This document shows positions 41,685 through 48,024 of a DNA stretch of 48,024 nt, piece by piece (within the stretch, counting starts at the first letter, position 1; each line of letters starts with the position of its first letter). The position numbers and the translations under genes were made by a program. This DNA is from Helicobacter sp. 11S02596-1 (lineage in GTDB: Bacteria; Campylobacterota; Campylobacteria; Campylobacterales; Helicobacteraceae). The notes below the pieces were generated by a model that was not told where the DNA came from, made no database searches, and saw nothing but the letters and a program-made list of their open reading frames with translations. The stretch is taken from positions 1-48,024 of the forward strand of contig NZ_MLAM01000015.1 of the NCBI RefSeq assembly GCF_002272825.1, in the 5' to 3' direction.

Positions 41685-42347
41685 GGATAAAATTTTTTCT
41701 AACATTGGGATATAAAATTTTACATTTTTGTGGAGTTCTTGTCTTTTTTCTTTATAGTCGGGGCAAAATTTCCCAACGAGATCCCAAAAATCTCTTGAAT
41801 GATTTTTGTGTGCGATATGGGCGAGTTCGTGAATGATGACATAATCAATCAAGGCTTGCGGGGCAAAGATAAGCAAAACTGAAAAATTTAGATTATCTTG
41901 ATAAGAGCAACTCCCCAGCCTCGTTTTGCTTGTTCGCACAGAAATTTTGCGATAAATAAGCCCCATATCGTTTGCGAGCGATTTTGTGCGTGCCTCTATG
42001 TAGTTTAAAAGCTCTTTTTTGAGATAGACCAAATCCATCTGGGGAGTATGGGTTACCCATTTTCCAAAGAATAATATTTCATCACGATGATGGGAAAAAA
42101 AATCTTGCACTTCAAAATGATGGCGTTTAATTTTTTCAAAACTTTTTTTTATCCACCCATCACAGGAAGCAAGAACCTCAAAAATTTGCTCTTGCGTATA
42201 GAAAAAAGGCACACTCAAGATAATTTTATGATCGATTTTTCCATTTTTGCCATCTTGCCTGATACGGATTCTGGGATTTTTGCACGCTGTTTTTTTGACA
42301 ACAAGACAATCATTTGTGTTGCTAGTTTTTGTGCCTATAAAATCCAT
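41670..42347 (-). CDS. YgjP-like (M48-type) zinc metallopeptidase
   Basis: 225 residues of the YgjP/UPF0758-adjacent DUF45 family. The zinc motif [19 protein letters not shown] carries HExxH as HELAH with the third ligand in the following HSxx[15 protein letters not shown] precedes it, as in family members. No signal peptide. Function of DUF45 proteins is poorly known; a cytoplasmic peptidase role is inferred. Convergent with and overlapping the Sel1 gene by 15 bp; divergent from rplI. Confidence 0.85.
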   Translation of the reverse strand: MDFIGTKTSNTNDCLVVKKTACKNPRIRIRQDGKNGKIDHKIILSVPFFYTQEQIFEVLASCDGWIKKSFEKIKRHHFEVQDFFSHHRDEILFFGKWVTHTPQMDLVYLKKELLNYIEARTKSLANDMGLIYRKISVRTSKTRLGSCSYQDNLNFSVLLIFAPQALIDYVIIHELAHIAHKNHSRDFWDLVGKFCPDYKEKRQELHKNVKFYIPMLEKILSLSAV

Positions 42348-42366
42348 TAGCCTTACTCTTTTTTGC

Positions 42367-42372
42367 TAAAAT
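42367..42372 (+). promoter_or_regulatory. Promoter -10-like box of the rplI-hslVU-era operon
   Basis: TAAAAT about 32 bp before the rplI ATG, after a T-rich run. The best candidate for the promoter of the five-gene plus-strand unit. Confidence 0.45.
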
Positions 42373-42403
42373 CTCGCCAGAATATTATCGAAAAAGGATC
42401 AAA

Positions 42404-42850
42404 ATGAAAATCTTATTGATGGAGGATGTCAAAGGTCTAGGCAAAAAAGGTGAAATCCACGAAGTAAAAGATGGCTATGCACAAAATTTTTTGATTGCCA
42501 AAAACAAAGCCAAGCACGCCACCAACGAAGTCATCAACAAATACAAAGCCGATGAAAGAAAAAAAGCCGAAAAAGAAGCGCTTGAGATGGCTGAAAGAAA
42601 GCAACTTGTCAAAACCCTAGAAGCCATCACGCTAAAAATTACCAAAAAAGTCGGTGCGAATGGTTCGCTTTTTGGCGCTATTACCAAAGAAGAAATCCTT
42701 GAAGCCTTAGAAAAATCCCATCCACTAAGCTTAGATAAAAAGCATTTAGAACTCAAAGCACCGATCAAAAGCACGGGTATTTATGAGATTGAAATCAAGC
42801 TCGGTCAGGGGATTTCAGGCATTCTCAAAGTCAATGTGATCGCAGAATAA
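42404..42850 (+). CDS. rplI: 50S ribosomal protein L9
   Basis: Binds 23S rRNA near the L1 stalk. The 148 residues have the N-terminal domain with [30 protein letters not shown] (L9 signature GxKGE...GYxxNFL), the long connecting helix rich in Lys and Glu, and the C-terminal domain with [18 protein letters not shown] behind AAAGGATC. First gene of the rplI-hslV-hslU-era-csd6 order known from H. pylori. Confidence 0.97.
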   Translation: MKILLMEDVKGLGKKGEIHEVKDGYAQNFLIAKNKAKHATNEVINKYKADERKKAEKEALEMAERKQLVKTLEAITLKITKKVGANGSLFGAITKEEILEALEKSHPLSLDKKHLELKAPIKSTGIYEIEIKLGQGISGILKVNVIAE

Positions 42851-42864
42851 AAGGCAGAATAAAA

Positions 42865-43410
42865 ATGTTTGAAGCAACAACGATACTCGGCTACAGAGGG
42901 GAATTTGAAGGCAAAAAATTCGCCATCATCGGTGGCGATGGGCAAGTGAGCTTTGGGAACTGCGTGCTAAAAGCCAATGCGACAAAGATTCGCACGCTTT
43001 ATCACGGGCAAATATTAAGCGGTTTTGCCGGGAGCACTGCTGATGCTTTTTGTCTCTTTGATATGTTTGAGAGAATCCTCGATGGGAGAAAGGGCGATTT
43101 GGTTAGGAGCGTGCTTGAGTTTAGCAAGGAATGGCGAAAAGACAAATATCTCAGGAAACTCGAAGCGATGATGATTGTCCTCAACAAAGATTTTATCTAT
43201 ATTCTTAGTGGCACCGGCGATGTCGTAGAGCCTGAAGACAGCAAGATAGCTGCGATTGGTAGTGGGGGAAATTATGCGTTGAGTTCTGCTAGGGCGTTGG
43301 ATAAATTCAGCTCCTTAGCACCCAAAAATATCGTAGAAGAATCCCTAAAAATCGCCGGAGAAATCTGTATCTACACGAATACAAACATCAAAACGCTGGA
43401 GCTAGAATGA
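42865..43410 (+). CDS. hslV: ATP-dependent protease peptidase subunit HslV
   Basis: Proteasome-beta-type threonine peptidase of the HslUV complex. The 181 residues start [32 protein letters not shown]; after removal of the leader the catalytic Thr would be in ATTIL (Thr5 or 6). In H. pylori the same short leader is seen. The conserved [15 protein letters not shown]-like segment ([17 protein letters not shown]) follows. The stop overlaps hslU by 4 bp. Confidence 0.95.
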   Translation: MFEATTILGYRGEFEGKKFAIIGGDGQVSFGNCVLKANATKIRTLYHGQILSGFAGSTADAFCLFDMFERILDGRKGDLVRSVLEFSKEWRKDKYLRKLEAMMIVLNKDFIYILSGTGDVVEPEDSKIAAIGSGGNYALSSARALDKFSSLAPKNIVEESLKIAGEICIYTNTNIKTLELE

Positions 43411-44744
43411 ATCACGACAAACTCAATATGACGCCAAAGGAAATTGTAAATTTCCTCGATGAATATATCATCGGGCAAAAAGAAGCCAAAAAAGCTGTGG
43501 CGATTGCCCTAAGAAATCGCTACCGGAGGCTGTGCTTGCCTCCTGAAATTCAAGAAGAGGTTACCCCCAAAAATATCTTGATGATCGGCTCTACAGGCGT
43601 GGGAAAAACCGAAATCGCAAGGCGTATGGCTAAGATTATGGGGCTTCCTTTTATCAAAGTCGAGGCGAGCAAATACACAGAGGTCGGATTTGTTGGGCGC
43701 GATGTCGAATCGATGGTGCGGGATTTGGTGCTAGCGAGTATCAATCTAGTCGAAAACGAATACAAAGAACAATCCAAAGAAAAAATAGAAGATTTTATCA
43801 TCGAAAAAATCACTCAAAGACTCTTGCCCCCGCTCCCTAGCGGTGTGAGCGAGGCAAAAAAGCAAGAATATGACAGCAGTTTTGAAAAGATGAAACAAAA
43901 GGTCAAAAGCGGGGAAATGGATGATTGCAAAGTCCAAGTAGAACTGAATAGAAAAATGATGGAAACTGATAATAATATGCCCCCAGAAATCATCAAGGTG
44001 CAAGAAAGTATCATCAAGGTTTTGAGCAAAGAAAATGAAAAAATCAAAAAAGAAATGAGTATCAAAGAAGCCAAAGAAGCGCTCAAACAAGATGCCTCAG
44101 AAGCGATTCTTGATTTTGAAATCATCAAGCTCGAAGGGCTTAGGCGCGCTCAAGAATCTGGCGTGATTTTTATTGATGAAATCGACAAAGTAGCCGTAGG
44201 ATCAAAAGAAAGCTCCCGACAAGACCCCAGCAAAGAGGGCGTGCAGAGGGATTTGTTGCCTATTGTTGAGGGCAGTATTGTTAATACCAAATACGGGCAA
44301 GTCAAAACCGATCATATTCTTTTTATCGCTGCAGGTGCTTTTCATTTGAGCAAACCTAGCGATCTCATTCCTGAACTTCAGGGGCGATTTCCCTTGCGGG
44401 TGGAGCTTGATAGCCTCGATGAAGAAACGATGTATCAGATCCTCACACAAACCAAGACATCGATTATCAAGCAATACCAAGCCCTGCTTCAAACCGAAGA
44501 TGTGCAGGTGGTGTTTGAAGATGACGCCCTCAGGGAGCTTGCTAAGCTTTCTTATAATGCCAACCAAAAAACCGAAGATATTGGCGCAAGAAGACTACAT
44601 ACCACGATAGAGCGGGTTTTGGAAGATACGAGCTTTTATGCTGATACATACAAAGGGCAGACGATTACCATCACACAAAAACTCGTGAGTGAAAAACTCA
44701 GCGATCTGGTTGAAAATGTGGATCTAGCTAGGTATATTTTGTGA
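43407..44744 (+). CDS. hslU: ATP-dependent protease ATPase subunit HslU
   Basis: AAA+ unfoldase partner of HslV. The 445 residues contain the N-terminal [34 protein letters not shown], Walker [16 protein letters not shown], the pore-loop [19 protein letters not shown], a long intermediate domain, Walker [12 protein letters not shown], the sensor region and the C-terminal [17 protein letters not shown] with LARYIL tail that docks in HslV. Coupled to hslV by ATGA and to era by GTGA overlap. Confidence 0.96.
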   Translation: MNHDKLNMTPKEIVNFLDEYIIGQKEAKKAVAIALRNRYRRLCLPPEIQEEVTPKNILMIGSTGVGKTEIARRMAKIMGLPFIKVEASKYTEVGFVGRDVESMVRDLVLASINLVENEYKEQSKEKIEDFIIEKITQRLLPPLPSGVSEAKKQEYDSSFEKMKQKVKSGEMDDCKVQVELNRKMMETDNNMPPEIIKVQESIIKVLSKENEKIKKEMSIKEAKEALKQDASEAILDFEIIKLEGLRRAQESGVIFIDEIDKVAVGSKESSRQDPSKEGVQRDLLPIVEGSIVNTKYGQVKTDHILFIAAGAFHLSKPSDLIPELQGRFPLRVELDSLDEETMYQILTQTKTSIIKQYQALLQTEDVQVVFEDDALRELAKLSYNANQKTEDIGARRLHTTIERVLEDTSFYADTYKGQTITITQKLVSEKLSDLVENVDLARYIL

Positions 44745-45676
44745 ATCCAAATTCTATGAACCCCTATTCTATGGATTTGGGCGGTTTCAAAGCCGGCTTT
44801 GTTGCTGTCGTGGGGCGTCCAAATTGTGGCAAAAGCACGCTTTTAAATAAGCTTTTGCAACTTGATATCGCCCTTGTCTCACACAAAGCGAATGCGACAA
44901 GAAAAAGAATGAATCTCATCGTCCCGTTTTCAGACAAAAACGGCAACAATGCCCAGATTATTTTTGTCGATACGCCCGGCTTGCACCGCCAAGAAAAACT
45001 ACTCAATCAATTTATGCTAAAAGACGCCCTGCGGGCGATTTCAGATTGTGATTTGTGCGTATTTATGGCTTGTATCCACGATAGCATTAAGCATTATGAA
45101 GAATTTTTGAGCCTCACAGACAAGCCCCATATCGTGATCTTGAGCAAAATCGACACCGCCACCCAAGAAGAAATCCTAAAAAAAATCCAAGATTATCAAA
45201 AATATAATGAAAAATTTCTCTCTCTTATCCCTATAAGCTCACAAAAATCGCTTAATCTTGAAAATTTTCTTGCAGAAGTTAGCAAACATTTGCCTGATTC
45301 GCCACCGCTTTTTGATACCGAAATCTTAACAGATGAGAATATGAAGCAGATCTATAAAGAAATGATTCGAGAAAGCGTATTTAATAATCTTAGCGATGAG
45401 ATCCCCTATGAAAGCGATGTGCGGATAGAAAAATTTATCGAAAGCGCTCATCTTGATAAGGTATTTGCAAAGGTTTTTGTAGAAAAAGAAAGCCAAAAAA
45501 GTATGGTGATCGGCAAAAATGCCCAAACAATCAAGCGAATCGGCAAGCAAGCAAGAGAAAAAATGGAACTTTTGAGCCAAAAGAAAGTTTTTTTGCAGCT
45601 CAATGTTTTTGTTCAAAAATCTTGGAGCAAAGAAAAAGAAAATCTCAAAAAATTTGGATATGATTTTGAAGACTAA
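44741..45676 (+). CDS. era: GTPase Era
   Basis: GTPase that binds 16S rRNA near its 3' end and assists 30S assembly. The 311 residues hold G1 [19 protein letters not shown]2 AnATRKR, G3 [12 protein letters not shown] and G4 ILSKID. The C-terminal KH domain has [30 protein letters not shown]. The listed start is GTG overlapping the hslU stop; an ATG at 44756 is an alternative and would shorten the protein by five residues. Sits between hslU and csd6. Confidence 0.94.
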   Translation: MNPNSMNPYSMDLGGFKAGFVAVVGRPNCGKSTLLNKLLQLDIALVSHKANATRKRMNLIVPFSDKNGNNAQIIFVDTPGLHRQEKLLNQFMLKDALRAISDCDLCVFMACIHDSIKHYEEFLSLTDKPHIVILSKIDTATQEEILKKIQDYQKYNEKFLSLIPISSQKSLNLENFLAEVSKHLPDSPPLFDTEILTDENMKQIYKEMIRESVFNNLSDEIPYESDVRIEKFIESAHLDKVFAKVFVEKESQKSMVIGKNAQTIKRIGKQAREKMELLSQKKVFLQLNVFVQKSWSKEKENLKKFGYDFED

Positions 45677-45698
45677 ACACCCAAAAAGGAGCAGAAAT

Positions 45699-46694
45699 AT
45701 GAGGTTTATTTTGAGCATTGGTTTGGTGGCATCTTGTATGCTTTATGGGATGGATACGCAAACGCTAAATATCATCCAAACTTATCGCACCAAAGGCATA
45801 CAGGCAACCCAAGCGATGCTAGAAAATTATCTGACTCAAAAAGATTTTTGGCTAGGCGTTTTGCAAGACAAAGATACAGATTATGGGTATTATGAAAATG
45901 CGGATTTTTTGTTTGTTTCTGATAAATCGATTCCAGATCTGACGCTATATGCCATCAAGGATGGGCATTTAGAAAAAATCAAACAAACAACGGCACTGGT
46001 GGGTTCTGGGAAAGGAAACAAGCGCATAGAGGGCGATCTGACTACCCCTATTGGCGTGTATGATATTACCCAACGCTTAAGCGGGCTCAATCAATACTAT
46101 GGACCGATGGCATTTGCTACCTCTTACCCCAATATCTACGATAAAGCACAGAAAAAAACAGGTTATGGCATTTGGATTCACGGGTTTCCATTAGATGGCA
46201 ATCGCGAAGAACTCAATACTAAGGGCTGTATTGCGATTGAAAATCACGTATTAAATGAATACGACAAACTCATCAGGAACAAAAAAACACTTTTGATCAC
46301 CTATGAAAACACGCTCAAGACGGCAACAAAAGATGAGTTAGCGACTATTTTGAGCGATTTGTATCAATGGCGTGATGCGTGGATAAAAAACGATCTCAAT
46401 GATTATTTGGCATTTTATAGCGATGATTTTGTCCGCTATGATGGGATGAAGATAAAATCTTTCCGAGATTACAAAAAACGTGTTTTTGACAAAAAAGAAC
46501 AAAAAACTATCTTGTTTTCAGGCATTAATATTTCCCCTTACCCCAATGAAGCGGGAAAAAATTTATTTAAAATTAGCTTTTCGCAAGATTATTCTGCCTA
46601 CAAAAACAACCAACCCACCTATACTTCTAATAGCAAAAAAGAATTATATGTTGAACTCAATAATAATAAAATGAGCATTCTGACTGAAAAGTAA
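45699..46694 (+). CDS. csd6: L,D-carboxypeptidase Csd6 (YkuD domain)
   Basis: Periplasmic enzyme that trims the terminal D-Ala from peptidoglycan tetrapeptides and helps set helical cell shape in H. pylori. About 331 residues from ATG 45699, behind AAGGAG; the longer frame upstream would lose the signal peptide MRFILSIGLVASCMLYG. The YkuD catalytic motif is HGFPLDGNREELN followed by TKGCIAIEN with the nucleophile cysteine. The C-terminal domain (about 215-331, DLYQWRDAWIKNDLNDYLAFYSDDF) is NTF2-like, as in Csd6. Last gene of the operon; array III starts right after. Confidence 0.93.
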   Translation: MRFILSIGLVASCMLYGMDTQTLNIIQTYRTKGIQATQAMLENYLTQKDFWLGVLQDKDTDYGYYENADFLFVSDKSIPDLTLYAIKDGHLEKIKQTTALVGSGKGNKRIEGDLTTPIGVYDITQRLSGLNQYYGPMAFATSYPNIYDKAQKKTGYGIWIHGFPLDGNREELNTKGCIAIENHVLNEYDKLIRNKKTLLITYENTLKTATKDELATILSDLYQWRDAWIKNDLNDYLAFYSDDFVRYDGMKIKSFRDYKKRVFDKKEQKTILFSGINISPYPNEAGKNLFKISFSQDYSAYKNNQPTYTSNSKKELYVELNNNKMSILTEK

Positions 46695-46715
46695 GTAAAA
46701 ACTACATTATTTTTT

Positions 46716-46783
46716 ACTCGATTCAGTTTAAAACTGAATCTGAAGACCACTTCGGGCAGTTAAACTGCCCTGCGTTCCTAAAG
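46716..46783 (-). repeat. Structured repeat family A, copy 9
   Basis: Stem 1 GATTCAGTTT/AAACTGAATC, core CTGAAGACCACT, stem 2 GGGCAGT/ACTGCCC, end GTTCCTAAAG. Immediately after csd6 and followed by family C. Confidence 0.84.
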
Positions 46784-46837
46784 CTACCATCTCACACCCA
46801 AGCCTAAGGCTTGTGCGTTCGAGATAGATTTCTAAGG
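46784..46837 (-). repeat. Structured repeat family C, copy 4
   Basis: ATCTCACACCCAAGCC-TAA-GGCTTGTGCG followed by GAGAT and TTTCTAAGG. The mismatches become G.U pairs on the minus strand. Confidence 0.75.
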
Positions 46838-46999
46838 TCTGGAAATCTTATCTGCTAGCAAAACCAAAGCCCGCTACGCCCTTTCAGCCTGCAGGCTAGG
46901 GGGGCGTGCAGTGGGTGGGGGAAGGTCTTAGGAAGGGGGCGGGCAGCTTGCTAAGTAGAACCCCGCCCCCTCCTAATAGGCGAAGCCTCTATCTTTTCT

Positions 47000-47070
47000 A
47001 CTCGATTCAATTTTTAAAAATCGAATCTGAAGACCACTCACGGGAGCGAAGCCCCCGAACGTTGCTAAAG
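47000..47070 (-). repeat. Structured repeat family A, copy 10
   Basis: Stem 1 GATTC(AATTTTT/AAAAATC)GAATC, core CTGAAGACCACT, stem 2 CGGGAGC/GCCCCCG, end GTTGCTAAAG. One pair in each stem is A-C on the plus strand but G.U on the minus strand. Confidence 0.84.
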
Positions 47071-47118
47071 TTCAGGGTTATTCCCAGCTACCGCTGGTCA
47101 TCAACCCAGTTTCTAAGG
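47071..47118. repeat. Structured repeat family D, copy 2
   Basis: GGTTATTC, hairpin CCAGC-TACC-GCTGG (47084-47097), TCATCAACCCAG, end TTTCTAAGG. Confidence 0.65.
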
Positions 47119-47275
47119 TTTTCAATTTTGAACCACTTCCAAACCAAGTAATCTACGCCCTGTCATCTCGCCCACTAAGGGGGCGTGACGGGGGTTTTCA
47201 CCCACCCACCCATTGTTCTAAAGGGGTCTTTTTTACCCGCCCATCCATAAAGGGCGGTCTTCGCAATTCTAAGTT
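47119..47275 (+). repeat. Modules E and F, third copy
   Basis: AATCTACGCCCTGTCATCT, ACTAAGGGGGCGTGACGG, CCCACCCACCC, GGGCGGTCTTCGCAATTC. Unlike the other two copies, no family B module follows; a spacer and then family A do. Confidence 0.6.
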
Positions 47276-47367
47276 TTTATGGGTGGGTGGGTCAGCCTGA
47301 CCCCTTTCTAGGTAGTATAAGAAATAATCATTAGCGACATAACTATGGAAAAGAATCATTATTTTTT

Positions 47368-47438
47368 AAGCGATTCAATTTTTAAAAACTGAATCTGAAG
47401 ACCACTCACGGGAGCGAAGCCCCCGAACGTTGCTAAAG
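47368..47438 (-). repeat. Structured repeat family A, copy 11
   Basis: Stem 1 GATTCAATTTTT/AAAAACTGAATC with one G.U pair on the minus strand. Core, stem 2 and end are identical to copy 10. An inverted family B copy follows, as after copy 4. Confidence 0.84.
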
Positions 47439-47440
47439 TA

Positions 47441-47532
47441 AGGGCGTCTGCTATGCTCCTTAAGGTCGCATAAACGCATCGCCGTGTGGAGCTACCAAAG
47501 ACAAGCAGTTGTCTTTGGCTTAACGCTCCTCC
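47441..47532 (-). repeat. Structured repeat family B, copy 5 (inverted)
   Basis: Outer stem (sense) GGAGC/GCTCC; inner hairpin CCAAAGACAA-GCAG-TTGTCTTTGG (47495-47518), a perfect 10-bp stem differing from copy 1 at compensated positions. Confidence 0.83.
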
Positions 47533-47543
47533 TGTTCCTAAAG

Positions 47544-47604
47544 TATTTTGACCTGCCTACCCGAGTTATTCCCTGCTTGCACGTCATCAACCCAGTTTCT
47601 AAGG
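47544..47604. repeat. Structured repeat family D, copy 3
   Basis: CTACCCGAGTTATT, weak hairpin CCTGC/GCACG, TCATCAACCCAG, end TTTCTAAGG. It lies just 3' of the second licD. Confidence 0.6.
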
Positions 47605-47632
47605 TTTTCAATTTTGAACTGCTTTCTTTATA

Positions 47633-48024
47633 TCACCCTTTCTCAATCATCGAATAATCAAACTTCTCATAAGGTAAATCCAAATTCATATAAGCAGGCA
47701 AATGTTTGCCGATACGTTCTTCTTCGGGTGGGAGTTGCCTATAGTCCCCATACATCTGGCGTAAAAACGCATCGCTATCTCCTGGGGCTTTGAATATATG
47801 CCCTTCAAAGCTCACTTCACTAAACGGGTAAATTATGGATTTCTCATAAACATCATAACCAAAACTCATCATTCCAAAAATATCCCCAACAAAATCCGAT
47901 GTTTCGACACTGAATGGGGAATTTCGAACTTTACGATTATAAAACCATCTTAAAAAACCAATCCAAAGATCGCTTTTTGCGAGCATAATGAGCGTTTTGG
48001 TAATGAATCTTTTTGGCAGACTTT
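47633..48024 (-). CDS. LicD-family phosphotransferase, C-terminal part (cut by window edge)
   Basis: The frame is open to the window end, so the start and catalytic DDDVDV region lie outside. The visible ~130 residues align with the C-terminus of the licD product at 13181-14071: WIGFLRWFYNRK vs WINFLKWLYKYK, VSFEGHIFKAPGDSD vs VSFEGHTFKAPADTD, and the shared end NLDLPYEKFDYSMIEK. The last 48 bp before the stop are identical in the two genes, and both are followed on their 3' side by a repeat array. Whether this copy has its own G tract cannot be seen. Confidence 0.85.
   Translation of the reverse strand, partial: SLPKRFITKTLIMLAKSDLWIGFLRWFYNRKVRNSPFSVETSDFVGDIFGMMSFGYDVYEKSIIYPFSEVSFEGHIFKAPGDSDAFLRQMYGDYRQLPPEEERIGKHLPAYMNLDLPYEKFDYSMIEKG

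Larger units (their letters stand above)
46695..47632. repeat. Repeat array III: gene-free mosaic of structured modules
   Basis: 938 bp between csd6 and the second licD. Order on the plus strand: A, C, E-like, GC-rich part, A, D, E, F, spacer, A, B (inverted), D, then the licD 3' end. Module sense, as inferred from wobble pairs, is on the minus strand, the same as licD. Contains no plausible gene. Confidence 0.8.

Overview
The window reads as a non-pylori Helicobacter (Campylobacterota). Several gene blocks keep the order I remember from H. pylori: rppH-lysC-hobA-holB-folP, gmhA-hldE-hldD-gmhB, coaX...dut-greA-lpxB-(coiled coil)-hypA, rplI-hslV-hslU-era-csd6, and ispG near dapD. HobA and the Helicobacter-type recombinase XerH are lineage markers. 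H. pylori itself is unlikely because a histidine-biosynthesis gene (hisG) sits inside the coaX block. Homology and synteny calls rest on recognition from memory, not on a search.

Layout. 1-2.9 kb: type I restriction-modification genes hsdS and hsdM on the minus strand; hsdM is frameshifted at a C9 tract. 3.0-4.5 kb: xerH with a TTG start, a partial duplication of its 5' end, a candidate difH dimer-resolution site, and a small transcription unit with its start codon locked in a hairpin, possibly a type I toxin mRNA. 4.5-11.2 kb: aminotransferase, then the rppH-lysC-hobA-holB-folP-unknown operon, then a cytochrome c553 divergent from hemW. 12.35-13.18 kb: gene-free array of structured repeats. 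13.2-14.9 kb: licD and a methyltransferase, both with long G:C tracts. 15-27.1 kb: an almost continuous, tightly overlapping minus-strand operon train running from hypA through lpxB, greA, dut, a YfgM/BamB-like pair, coaX, hisG, a TauE-like membrane protein and the four heptose genes to yedE-tusA. 27.3-30.2 kb: periplasmic alpha-carbonic anhydrase, convergent with a large beta-propeller plus helical-repeat protein. 30.4-39.4 kb: ispG and dapD, separated by an AEC carrier, an MFS transporter, a TonB-dependent receptor and a phase-variable membrane protein. 39.4-40.5 kb: second repeat array. 40.5-46.7 kb: Sel1-repeat protein, M48-like peptidase, then rplI-hslVU-era-csd6. 46.7-47.6 kb: third repeat array. 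47.6 kb to the edge: 3' part of a second licD.

Two themes link the accessory genes. First, four loci carry 9-11 bp G:C tracts (hsdM OFF, methyltransferase OFF, licD ON, membrane protein ON), so DNA methylation and surface decoration are likely phase-variable. Second, three gene-free stretches are built from shuffled 45-90 bp modules that share end motifs of the form TTNCTAARG. Two module families have stems whose two arms change together between copies, so hairpin structure appears to be selected. Wobble-only mismatches fall consistently on one strand, which suggests the modules act as RNA. These arrays lie just 3' of both licD genes, one further module lies in the hsdM leader and another just upstream of the Sel1 gene promoter. 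I regard them as the best candidate for an undescribed system here.
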